Below, piece after piece: positions 12,501 through 23,600 of a stretch of 64,000 nt of DNA. The notes beneath the pieces are model-generated. The model did no database searches and had not been told where the DNA came from. It worked only from the letters and a program-made list of their open reading frames with translations. Origin of the DNA: Wyeomyia smithii (Eukaryota > Arthropoda > Insecta > Diptera > Culicidae). The stretch covers positions 232,203,771-232,267,770 of the forward strand of contig NC_073696.1 in NCBI RefSeq assembly GCF_029784165.1, given 5' to 3'. A program made the translations under genes and the position numbers. Numbering within the stretch: position 1 is the first letter of the stretch; each line of letters begins with the position of its first letter.

Positions 12501-13087
12501 TGGGGAATCGCTGGCCATCAGCCAAAAAAAATTTTTTTTCGTTAGCTGTTTCATAATATTTTTCCTTTATTGCTATAACATTCAAGTGTCTAAATCCAAA
12601 ATTTGGACGCAATATCATAAAATCTGAATTTTTTATGACTTTTCAAAGCTTGGCGAACTGACGGTTTTTGTCTTTTTCTTGAAAAAAGTACATTACTTTG
12701 AAACGCTCTGTAGCTTCAATGAAAGCTTGGTTTTTTCTGATGTCAAAAAAAAGTTGTTGTTAATATTGTGCAAAACAAACCCTTTTCATTTGATATTGTA
12801 AAATTTGGTCATAGTAGGCCTGACACTAGACAAAATTTAAAAAAAAAAACGTGATTCTTTGTAGAAAAGTAGCTTAAAAGTCTAGTAGCCGCAGTTTGCC
12901 TCGGTTGTGACTACATTCAAAATTTAGGTAACAACGTAAGCTTTCAAATGCATATTGTCCGCTGCTGCGCAAAACTGCGCAAAATGTCACTTTAGTGAAA
13001 AAAGTGATAGCAGATTTTTTTAGTTTTTATTTTTGAAGTTGAAATTTCATCCAGGATTAATTTTAATCATAACCATGATTCCCCATT
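12498..13087. repeat. Possible MITE with short terminal inverted repeats
   Basis: CAGTGGGGAATCG at the left matches, in inverse, GATTCCCCATTAA at the right over about ten bases. The interior is AT-rich and non-coding. No clear target duplication is visible, so the call is tentative. Confidence 0.3.
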
Positions 13088-13692
13088 AATGAAAATTTAT
13101 GATATCGTACTCAATCCGTAAGGATAAAATATAAATTTGGGCGAAAATCACAAAATTTATCAATGAAAAGTTATAAAATAAGTGTTAAACAAGAAAACAG
13201 TAAACAAATCTGAAATTTTAACTATCTCTAACTTTATCACTTTCTGCAAATTTAAAACAATATTAAAAACATTCAGCCCTTTTCAATTTATGATCATGAA
13301 ATTCGTTAAACTGATTGAAGTGTCAAATATTAGCAGCAAATTCAAACTCCGGCTAACAATAGCCCGTTTGAAGATGGCTTTTGCTTCGCATTCGTTTGCA
13401 TACAAAAGTAAAGCACACATTTTGCTTTATGAGAAAAAAACAAAGAACAGTCGTCGCCCTCCGCATCTTTTCGTATTCATTTAAAACGTTGTGTCATTCC
13501 AATGTCTTAGTTTTCAAATCCATAAATTCGTTAAATTTTATTATAGAGCCTGCAACTTCAGCGGCACCACCTAATTCAATGTCTAGTAAGTTGTCAATTC
13601 ATGGTGTTATACATGTATTTAAATGTCCTCTTTCAACCATAGAAACTGGATTATGAAGATAACATATATATGAAACAATGAAACATCGAAAA
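13088..13692. other. Unassigned AT-rich sequence
   Basis: Only short open frames of low complexity. Nothing else could be supported before the truncated retrotransposon copy. Confidence 0.3.
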
Positions 13693-13715
13693 TTACTAGA
13701 AGAAATTAACCTTCA

Positions 13716-13885
13716 TTTTTTTTTTTTTTTTTTTTTTAGGGGGGATTTGTTAGTAGCTTAAGTATTTATGATAAATATTAGTAAATAATGAGTATGTGTG
13801 TCCAATCACAAATGGTGACTTCTCAACACTGTTAGAAATTTGTAATTTTAATTGTTAGGATTTGTTTGCTTTCGCAATTAGGACT
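13716..13885 (-). mobile_element. 5'-truncated copy of the Jockey element
   Basis: After a T run (13716-13737, the poly(A) tail on the other strand), the sequence from AGGGGGGATTTG to AATTAGGACT is almost identical to 48564-48714, the 3' UTR of the full-length Jockey element. A 14-bp duplication TTACTAGAAGAAAT flanks it at 13693-13706 and 13891-13904. Nine bases (taaccttca) lie between the duplication and the tail, and five (aaagt) at the 5' junction; these look untemplated. The near-identity implies a recent insertion from the same lineage. Confidence 0.92.
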
Positions 13886-14113
13886 AAAGTTTACTAGAAG
13901 AAATGTAAATTGCAGCGAAAGACATTTTTCCTGCTGATAAGTATAATGAACTTCAATTTTTCTGGAAACAATTCAACACGAGATTTAAGCGATTACAGCG
14001 AAAGATGATGATGCTGTTGATGATTTTTTCAATTTGTAATTAGTTTGTATTACTTATGTTGTTTTAGTTTATTTAAAAACAATATATATTTAGGCAAAAT
14101 TTGTTTAGTTCGA

Positions 14114-14251
14114 GGGGTCGTCCATAAATTACGTTTTTTTTTTCAATGGGAAGGACGCCCGGTGGCACTACTTGTGGTCAAAGATCATATAATTCTATAA
14201 AAAAGGCCAAAAAAATATTAAAATTGGCTTTCGTGCTTTATGGACGGCCCC
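14114..14251. mobile_element. Short MITE with GGGG(T/C)CGTCCATAAA ends
   Basis: The left end GGGGTCGTCCATAAATTACG is matched in inverse by CGTGCTTTATGGACGGCCCC, giving about 16 bp of terminal inverted repeat around a 100-bp AT-rich core. I see no clear target duplication. The class is unassigned. Confidence 0.65.
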
Positions 14252-15340
14252 AAACAAAAAATGGATGCCAAATTCGTGTTCAGCGCCCCAAAATTATGTA
14301 AATACCAAGTTTTTGTCGCATTTATCGACACTTTTTTTGCTTGGCCAGCCTCTGTATGGAGTCGCCCCACTCCATGGTGCGAAACCACATCAATATTTTG
14401 TCGAATTAGTACAACCGATGAACCGAATTGAAACCCTACAACAAATGCGTGTTGGATATGACACATTTGATGCTTCAACGAATTTGGAAGGTATTACAAA
14501 CTTTCAACTAACGTTCGCATTAAAAAATGGACTTCTTTCGGATGGTGGTTGTTGCGATTGCAACGAAAGATAAGGACGGTTTTCCAATTTTTTTACGTGT
14601 ATTTACGGTCGGCCAGCGTTAAAAAAATCCTGCCGACAAATGAATTAACAGTTATCATTAATATAGGTTACAATTGAATTTTTCTTGTAGTAATCAACAA
14701 AATTGCATTTTTTTATGCTTTGCCATGTAGGTTTTAATGTGTAATAGGTTATGTAGAAAAATCTAGGTTAAATATGACTCACGTTCAGTGTCCTATTCCT
14801 TCTTATTTTATTCTGTTCGTTAATCGGTGAATTTCTTGTTTTTAGCTATCAATCCGTTTTTAATAATCCTTTTCATCAATCCTTTTACTAATCCTCCTTA
14901 ATTATTTCCTGTAGCTTTTCTTTTTCGTAGCTGTGTAAGATTTTTAATGTTTTATCGTGACCGTCTTTTTCATTCGAATAAACAACTAATCTCGCTTGTA
15001 AATTTATGTTCTTGTTTATCCTTCACTTTTCGTTTAGTAATTACTTGTGATTATTATTTAGAACGTTTTATTTTTTAATTCTTAATATAGTAAAGTTAGA
15101 TTAAGATTACTTGTAGTAATGATTGAAAATCCGCGTGTTTCAGCTTATTCTCTCTTTTCTGACTTGCATGTAATGACGTTTAGTTCGCATTGACAACGCA
15201 CAGGGCTGTGTGTCACTTTGACCGCTGCGTATCGCATTGAAAGGGTTGGACCGAAGTGCGAAGCGATGAAAGATCGCGACAGTGGTAGTCAAATAACTAA
15301 GACAGATAATTGAGTTTGATCAATTTCCCATGAAAGGTAA
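14252..15340. other. Unassigned sequence
   Basis: A frame of about 100 codons at 14265-14573 has some protein-like composition but no motif I recognise and no start context, so it is not called. The rest is AT-rich, with a short more balanced stretch near 15150-15300. Confidence 0.3.
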
Positions 15341-16087
15341 GCATTTTTTTCTCTGTGTGGACTCATTACTGCGACCAGAGACTTTTGATCTACTGTGATA
15401 TTGCCCAGGTGTTTTCTGTATTCCGCACTTCATACAATTGGCCAGTATCACTATTGAAGTAAATGATACGCTTTCCATTTGTATTCGTGCTTGTGTGTGA
15501 GATTTTACCCTTCCATTTCAAGCTCACTGCTCTACAATACCGAGCCTCTTTCTATCCTACCAATATCGCCAAATTATAATTCCTTGAAGTGAGACTTCAC
15601 CCAACGTTCCTCTCTGGGCAGGTTTATTCTAAGAGGGACTTATTATGTCAAGAGGAAGAAGTCTTATCGAAACCTCGATCCCCGTGCCAATATCGCCAAT
15701 AACAATTCCCTGGAGATGATAAATATTCCTATATAATAAATTATAAGAAGGACTTATTTTGTCAAGAGGAACCAACACCGCGTCACAATTACAATTCCCT
15801 GAAGAAGCACTTAGTGCTTTACTTCTGGTCAGTTTTATTATAAGTAGAACTTTTGTTTTTTGTCAAGAGGAAGGAGTCTTATCGAAAACTCGTTCCTCCA
15901 GCCAAGATCGTGCCATAATCACAATTCCCTGAAAAGAACTATTATACGTTACTCAGACCAGTTTTATTATAAGAGGGACTTATTTTTGTCAGGATGAAAG
16001 TCAGCAGGCATACTATAGAATTCAGCGTGAAGGAAGGGTACGTAGTGGAGAGCCTGAGAATAAACCCATGTTAAAGTCCTTGGACAA
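15341..16087 (-). repeat. S1 SINE-like repeat, long copy with four internal units
   Basis: Read on the minus strand it starts with 'aacatgggtttattctcagg' (just after the head seen at 21 kb). It then runs through four units, each with a 'cagggaattgt'-type core spaced about 90-130 bp apart. It ends in the conserved ~220-bp tail and an A run (TTTTTTCTCTGTGTGGACTC on the plus strand at 15347). Unit number differs between copies: four here, one at 21 kb, at least three at 3.4-6.8 kb. Confidence 0.75.
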
Positions 16088-16089
16088 CC

Positions 16090-18443
16090 AAATGGCCTGA
16101 TTCTACTTGCGTACCATGACCATGCGTATAGGCATTTTTCTGATTTCTTTCTTCGCTTTATTTATCAATTCCTACTCAGTTTTCGCTACATAATTGTTTG
16201 AATAGATCTTACACTCCAGATATTCCCAAAAATTCTTGATGAGACGCAGCTAGGGGACATTGGGTGGGTTCCCCGACTTGGGTACCATATCGATATTCAG
16301 CCGATCCGTCTCCTCCAACAATCGCATCGATTAGTGGGTCCACGCCATTTTCGGTCGGAACACCGTGCTTTTTAGGTATTTCTTGATGAACGAAACAACT
16401 TCTGACAGGTACTTAGTAATAGAGATGATCGGGTACGGGTATTTTTACCCGATACCCGTACCCGACCCGTACCCGACGGGTTCGGGTCGGGTTTTTGAGT
16501 AACGCCAAAAAATATGTGCCAGGTTCGTCGTAATTTCGGGTCGGGTACGGGTAATTTAAAAACCAAGGCTTCGGGTTCGGGTCGGGTACGGGCTTAAAAA
16601 ATTCTCAACTCGTCGGGTACGGGTCGGGTACGGGTAACTTGATTTCCGGGCATTATGAGAATTTTATTATTGACTTGCCAAGCCTCGGAGTTTTAGCATA
16701 GTTTCGGTCTCGGAGGGAGAAACGGATACGAAGCTGTGGGAGTATCAAATGAACCAGGATGAGCTGTCAATTTGAATCAGTAGAAAAAAAGCATCTTTTA
16801 GCAGCAGCTATTGTAATAACTTGAAAGTATTGCCTTACTTAAAAAAAATATTCAACTCAAGCACTTTTTGTATTTAGTGTGGTTATACAAAATATTTTGT
16901 TTATTTTTACGCGAAATAAATAATTTCATAAACTTTCAGTAATAATCCTGCCAGCGTATTTCGGTTATTAAACTTGAGCTTTCTGGATTAACGGTCAAAG
17001 CCGGCTTTCTTTTGAAATTTGAGAAATTGCTTAACCAACTTTTGTTTTATGCAGCGACAATTTTGTAATTATTACTCGGGTATCAAAAAAAAAAAAATAA
17101 AAAAAAATCGTTTGGTAACAATTTCGAACTATACACTTCATCACGGTTGAATGCTGAATGAATCTTTCAAAAAAATTCTATTGAATTTTTATTATACTCT
17201 CGAAAACAAAATAAAAATTTCAGCAGTTTATATGAATCATACGTATGCATACAACATAAATGATTGAAATCCTTGATCAGTTTTATTATGAGGTAACTAA
17301 CAGGAAAACTGGAGCCCACATTCTCCGTACACAGTTATGAATAGATATTTTGCTGCGTGATAAAATGGCCAAATTTTTCTACAACAGACGAGCGGACGTA
17401 CTCAAAGACAGATGCTACGCTGAGTTCTAGGTGAAACAATACATCGCCTGGATCTCTGGGTTCATTAACATTCGTTCACATGAACACTCGGTTCTAGCCT
17501 AACTCCGGCCATCATCTCGAGAAACCACATATGACAATTAGTGCATAAAATGTGCGAGGTAACTAGGTTTTAAAAAAAAAAAAAAATAAAAATACCAAAA
17601 CGGATCGGGTACGGGTCGGGTACCGGCAATTTCAGGGCATTTTTCTTCCGGGTACGGGTCGGGTACGGGTAGCTGGAAAAATAATTCTCGGGCTCGGGTC
17701 GAGTACGGGTATTTTAAACAAACCTGACTTCGGGTTCGGGTCGGGTACGGGATTGAAAATTCTCGATGAGTCGGGTACGGGTCGGGTAAGGGTAACAAAT
17801 TTCCGATACCCGACCATCTCTACTTCGTAATATAAATTTCCTTGTTCATGGCCAGTCCGGAGTGAAAGAAGATCGGCTTTGACATTTCCTTCTCGCAGAT
17901 TGTCAGCCATAGCAGCACTTCTATATATAACTTGGTGTGTGGAATGAACTTCACCTCAGTGCTCACTACCTTCGTGGGGGAAGTAAAATATGAAGCGCTT
18001 TGCTAGTCGTTGCCATCCAGGGTGAGATATATCACCGGGAGCATCAACTTGACCATCTTATTCAGTCGCCGCCGCTGCGTCATTGCATGCAGCTCCGGAA
18101 CAAGTAGACGAGACTACCGCTTTTTGACACGCATGTCCATGTTCACCAGGTACTTTTTCACTGTTTGCTCAAGCGCATGCAGCGATGTAGACACTTTTCC
18201 TTCGGTCATCCTCTTCAACATCCTTTGGAGCGACAAGAAGCTCAGGGTCCTTAGCCGTCCGGAACCGGGCTTTTTTTCGATACTCTGATTGTTGTTCAAC
18301 AGTGCCAAGATGTTGTAGATGTCGGAAAAGGCGTATCCGGCGTCCTCGAAGTGCCGCACGATGTCCGTTTTCGACGCGGTGGGATACCGTTCTTTGAACG
18401 CGCACATTTCCGAATGGAGTAGCTTCATTGATTGCTCCATCAA
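16090..18443 (-). pseudogene. Mariner (ITmD37E-type) transposase, split by a hAT-like element
   Basis: The N-terminal part (18443 to 18114) reads ERYPTASKTDIVRHFEDAGYAF and KKPGSGRLRT, a helix-turn-helix DNA-binding region. The middle (about 18110-17831) has RRRLNKMVKLMLP and ASYFT near the expected first catalytic Asp. After the inserted element, 16419 to 16100 encodes VVSFIKKYLKS, NIDMVPKSGNPPNVP and a C-terminal block with IKNFW where IENFW is expected, so the catalytic Glu is Lys. Several stops are present. The NPPNVP...ENFWG pattern is that of the ITmD37E transposases known from mosquitoes. No longer functional. Confidence 0.8.
16420..17822. mobile_element. hAT-like non-autonomous element with GGGTACGGGT ends
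   Basis: The ends are TAGAGATGATCGGGTA and TACCCGACCATCTCTA in inverse orientation (the right end carries a two-base variant). They are flanked by CTTAGTAA (16412-16419) and CTTCGTAA (17823-17830). An 8-bp duplication with one mismatch plus an AGAGATG-type terminus is the hAT signature. Both ends carry many copies of GGGTACGGGTCGGG, mostly in the same orientation. The ~950-bp middle is AT-rich and has no transposase frame. The insertion lies inside the mariner transposase. Confidence 0.85.
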
Positions 18444-19125
18444 GGTTGGAGTTCGACTGATAGAGCCGTCAATTTCTGCTGACTTATGGGTTACTATGAC
18501 TGATGCTGCATGGGTAGTTTCGTCAGTGCGTGTGAAGGTAAACTCATAAAAAATCGGCAGTTTTTGTCCAGTTTTTTATTGCAAACGTAGGTGATCAATA
18601 CCGATAAGGTAGGGACTAACTGATTGAATAAAAATATTAACTGACCGATGAACTTTCATGAATCCGGTCATTTGATAACATCATTGAACCATTAAAAAGA
18701 GAACTACTACGTACACCAAATAACGGTTACGCGTATCTGAACACTTGGTTTTCAATAACAAACCGATAAAGATGAGAATAAACATAACTTAATGAAGTGT
18801 TTTTGGTCTCATTTTAAGCTGGATGAACGTAGAAAAGATGTTTTTACAAGAAAACTTCAGTGATTTTAAGCGTAAAAAAGTGTTGTTTTCAGATTTAGTA
18901 TATCTTATTCCCAATTTTTTTCATAAATCAAAATGTATAATTTTATTAAATATAAAAACAAAAATCGAGGAAAACACAAATTTGCACAAATGAAATATTT
19001 TCTGGTGTTCATATCTTGAAACTAGAGGGCTAAAGCTATGATCCTACGGAGAAACATTCACTTTTTATGAAAACCTTCTCTAAACATAGCGTGCGTATGC
19101 ATTCGATTCTTCGTATCTGGCACCA
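18444..19125. other. Mariner flank and unassigned sequence
   Basis: Upstream of the transposase start (minus strand). 'cagtttttgtccag' near 18560 could belong to the element's end, but I could not pair it with the other terminus. The rest is AT-rich and non-coding. Confidence 0.3.
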
Positions 19126-19550
19126 CCCGATCAAAAAGAAAAAACAAAAATGTAACAGAAGCTGTTAGTTTGTTATGGGAAAAACCTTGCAGGCTGTGTT
19201 TTCAATTTGATCCCGTTAGGTGTTAAAATAACAGAAATTATACCAGAAATGATTCTACTAGTATCAAAAACATATCAAAATTTGTTACTAATGTATCAGT
19301 TTTCTAACAAAATAAGATATACACAATATAATAACAAAAATTGTTAGAAACAACAGGTTTTGATAAAAACGAAAAAGTAGTTAGACTTGTTTCAGAACTA
19401 CTTCATTTCAGGTTTTGTTATAATAACACATTCAGATTCAATTTTTTTATCAAAATTATATGGAAAACTACAAAATTGTATCAAAATATGTTATTTGTAT
19501 CTCGCGTTGATAGAATTTTGTAATTTTTTTGTTATGCTCTTCTGATCGGG
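19126..19550. mobile_element. MITE, copy 1 of a 425-bp family
   Basis: It begins CCCGATCAAAAAG and ends CTTCTGATCGGG, an inverted terminal pair. The interior from 'gttagtttgttatgggaaaaacc' onward is about 90% identical, in the same orientation, to 43057-43423. The interior is rich in 'ataacaaaa' and 'tgttag' phrases and has no coding capacity. Confidence 0.75.
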
Positions 19551-21029
19551 CAGCGTCGTTTAATGCTGTGGCAAAATCCATCGCTAATGGCTGTTAGGGC
19601 TGACTCATCGTTTATATGTGCCGGCCTACGAAAATAAACCACGAAGTTTTGAGCACCCCAAAGCTGATCGTTCTCCCAAAACCGAAGCTTATCGAAACAT
19701 TTATGCATATGATACATATTCTGATTTCGATCTCGGTAGATAAGTACAATTTTATCTCTGAAACTTCATGTTAACAAGCAAATTTTTAAAATGGTCTTGG
19801 GTGTTATAATGCCATTGTAATTTCGATTCAGCCAAATAGATCTAAGTATGGAATGAAAGCAGTTTTACTTAGCTCAGCTTGACTGATATCAGTGCACAAA
19901 TCAATAGTTGTTACTCCGTTGATGATCCGAATCAGTAAAATTGCACAATATGTATTATTATAATTGCACACTATGTATTATTATAATTGATTGAATATTG
20001 ACCGACCATTCTCATTGCATAACGTCCTTGCAATCAGGTGAGAAGAAGGAAGGCATGTTAATGTGACCTTTGCTGTTGGAGACCATGTTAACCTCTGCAT
20101 CTCCTTCCACAAACATCACAAGAAGGAGATTTTTTTATTAGTTGAGAAGGGTAACGTAGGATCAGGATTCACCTTGATAAATGATGCGATCGATTCTATG
20201 AGCGAGGAGTAAATTATATATCGCGATTTTATCGGTGCAAGAGCTGCGCATTCCAGAAGCATACAAATGTTCATAAGAAAGCAAACGGAGATTCGAACCG
20301 AGCCTGAGAAATATAAATGGTAAAAGCCTTTCACAGTACTAAGCAGCTAATCTACATGCAATTACGGCGTACACAATAAGAAATTTCAGATCGATTCGAT
20401 AGCAACAAACAAATAGTGCACATAAAAAGTTTTTGTCGCACCTGTAATATTTAAGTGATTAGTTGATTGGTCACACTGTTTTCGATAAGAGCCTTACTGG
20501 AAGAATCTTACATATTCGTTCAAAGCACGACCCGGAGATTAGAATTCACAGATGAGAAAGCTTTTCGTACTACTTAAAGGTATTAAAATCACCTCTGTAA
20601 CTCCATTCGGGACATTTTTTTGTTAAACTCGACAGAAAAAGCTATTTTCTTAGTGAATCTGTAGCTTCTTGGACTACAAATGGAGACTATAGTTCTGGTA
20701 AAGGATTCACCAAAAACTTGTAGGTTGTGAACGACCACACTGAAAAAACTATCAGGCGGATTCAGGATTACTATGGTATCATAGAATACAACGAAGACCC
20801 TTATCAAACCTTGCTTATTAGAAAGAACTGTCATAGACAGGACTTTCCTAATTTGGATTGTTAATTATCCAATTTAAATTCTTAATATAATCAATATGCA
20901 ATAAATATCAATAAATTTACGTACAATTTAATTTACCGAAAAAATCCCACTCAATCTCCTTTCTCTCGGCGATATCTTCTGCCCTATTGCACATTTTTAT
21001 AATTCCCTTTTAATCACCCAAGAGAGAAG
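19551..21029. other. Unassigned AT-rich region
   Basis: No gene or named repeat could be supported. A repeated phrase 'ttgcacaatatgtattattataa' / 'ttgcacactatgtattattataa' near 19941-19988 is a small local duplication. Confidence 0.35.
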
Positions 21030-21475
21030 CTCCCTAACCTCAAGGTTACAGAGTTCGCTTTGTTAAGCGAGTGGTCGTGGGTTCGAAGGACCTTAGCACG
21101 GGTTTATTCTCAGGCTCTCCACCACGTATCCTTCCTTCAATCTGAATTCTACAGTACCCCTGTTATCTTCTACCTAAAATAGGTCCCTATTATAATAAAA
21201 CTGGCGTGAGTAACGTACGAAAGTTCTCTCCAGGGAATTTTAATTAGGCAATATTGTTAGGTTCGACAGAGGCTCGGTATGGTAGTGCAGTAATCTTGAA
21301 ACGAGAAGGTAAAACTTACACACAAGCACGGATATGAACGATAAGCGTATCCTTTACTTCAATAGTGATATTTCCAATAATATGAAGTGCGGAGTACAGA
21401 AAACACATGGGCAATATCACAATAGATCTAATGTCTCTGCTCACAGTGATAAGTTCACGCAGGAAAATAAAATTG
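21030..21475 (+). repeat. S1 SINE-like repeat, compact copy
   Basis: This is the clearest head: 'aacctcaaggttacagagttcgc' then 'gttaagcgagtggtcgtgggttcgaagg', where GGTTCGA matches the tRNA B-box core. One internal unit follows ('cagggaattttaatt' near 21233), then the conserved tail ending CACAGTGATAAGTTCACGCAGGAAAATAAA. Total length is about 445 bp. A tRNA-derived origin is inferred from the boxes. The anticodon-like hairpin CGCTT...AAGCG has only a four-base loop, so it is not a functional tRNA. Confidence 0.7.
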
Positions 21476-23600
21476 CGCAAGAGTGCAAGGGTGAGAACTG
21501 AAGTTGCGAAAATCAAGAGACGGTTAGGTTGGGTTTAACGCCAAACGGACAAAATTTGCACCCTTAAGGTCATAGAATCATGTATGTATTTACACAAGCA
21601 AACGTTTTGTTTAAAAACTATTTTCGTTCCAAAACTTTTAGGCCTTCTGCACCACCTCTAAACCTTAATTAAATTTAACTGTTTTTTTATATGTGGCTTA
21701 TTGAATACTTTGGTCGTTTTGCCTGGGAAAACAAGTCTCCTAAACATTTTGAAGGTAAGTTCAACCCTAACGGGTCAAAGATTACAGCAATCGATTAAAT
21801 ATTTGTTGTGTGAATTTCTTGGAAATGAAATGAAAGTTGGGTTAAAAGAAATATTAAATAATGCATGCACTGCCCATAAAAGCATAACTGTCCCATATGG
21901 ATTTTTATCGATTTAAAGCCAAGAATAAAAATAGCTTATTTACATCGTAATTTACCTGAAAAACTGAAATTTAGACCGACTTTGTTTGAAAATTTAAAAA
22001 AAAAAATCCCACCAGAACTGTCCCATATGAAAATTAAATGCATAGCGGTCCCATATTGATTTCATCGCATCATAAATATCAATTATAAGCAATCAGAAAA
22101 CTTTAAAAAAATTTAAAATCATCATTGAACGTTAGAGATCCAAAAATAAATATTAAAGCTAGTTTTGAAGCTTGTCCATCACGGACAGTGCTTCCCAAAA
22201 TGCACGTTTATCTCTAGCAATTACCGGCAAAGCTCCAGCAAACGCTGTTTATCTCACTGCATCGGCGAAAAAAACTCCACTAAATTTTGTACTCCAACCA
22301 TTGCTTTGGTCTTTATTATTTGAGAACAAACACTCTTTTTTTCAAACTAGTTTTCAAAATTATTTTCACAACCCAAAAAATCTTCCTTGGCTGTATCCAA
22401 ATCCGACTAAGATTTCCGAATTAACTTCATTTGTACGATTAATAATTATTTTACACTTTTTTTTTCCTCTGTGTGGACTCATCACTGCGTCTATGAATAA
22501 ATGCATAACATTTTCATCTTAGAAATTCCTGAATAAGGCAGTTTATGATCAGTGTTACAACCAGAGTATATCACATCAAAAAATTAGCAAAAATTATGGG
22601 AACAGTAAATGTTAAAAACGGCATTTTAAAATCAATTATTGTTATAGAATCTTTAATATGCTGACGTTTGGGACACATTTGTAAGCTCACTTCATACATA
22701 GATGTTAGATAAATGTGACAACCAGCATTGAACAAATCGAAGAAAAATAAGTTTAAAGTGTTTTTCTCGTTATGTTATATGAGACACTTTCGCGGTTAAT
22801 TATAACAAATACGCCACTCATGAAAATAGTTACTCTAATCATAACTTACATCTTTTGACTGCAAAGCACTGAACGATAAGGTTTCATCCATAAATTCGTA
22901 GACTTTTCAGAGGGTGGAAAATCTGTCCAATGTCCCGCAATAAATTACTAGAAATGTGTATGAACTTATATCAAAGAAACGATGAATTGAATGAATTTTT
23001 TACGTAGTTTATGAACAACTTATAAACTAAATGTACAAAGTAAAAAAGTACAGAACCAGTTTTTGAATTGTTTCCTTTTTTTTACGCGGTAAATAATGGA
23101 TATAGACTGTTTCTTTTTTCCTTAACGTAACAAAGGAGTGCGAATCCGCCTTTCTGAAAAATGAGCGCACATTGTCACGTTACGAAAAATAAGAGCTTCT
23201 CAAAAATAGATTTTATCAGTTAACGCCAGTGTTCAATTATTGCTTGTTAGAAAATGCCAAAAAATGTCAAAAATAGCAAAAATTTGAAAGATATCAAAAA
23301 AATCAATAATTTCATAAACGTAAAATAATGTAAAAAGTGTCAAAAATAACAAAAATATCAAAAATGTAGGATAAAAATGTTAAAAATTTGGATTACAATT
23401 AGTGTTTGGTCGGACAGTCTTTAGAGTTTGGTGTTTTTAGTCTAAAGACTTGTGAGTTTTCTTTATGAAAAGCTAAGCAACATTAAGCTTAACAGGAAAT
23501 TTTTGTGGTATGACAACAGACAACATTGACAGGTTTAACTGAGTACAATTAGATTTCCGCCTATTGAAAAACTTAATGTCTCCACTTATTTCTTTTCTAT
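21476..23600. other. Unassigned AT-rich region with an S1 3'-end scrap
   Basis: At 22455-22490 the minus strand carries CGCAGTGATGAGTCCACAC followed by AGAGG and an A run, the S1 3' terminus alone. The phrase 'ctgtcccatatg' recurs near 21888, 22018 and (variant) 22047. A low-complexity 'caaaaa' stretch spans about 23250-23380. No coding region is supported. Confidence 0.4.
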
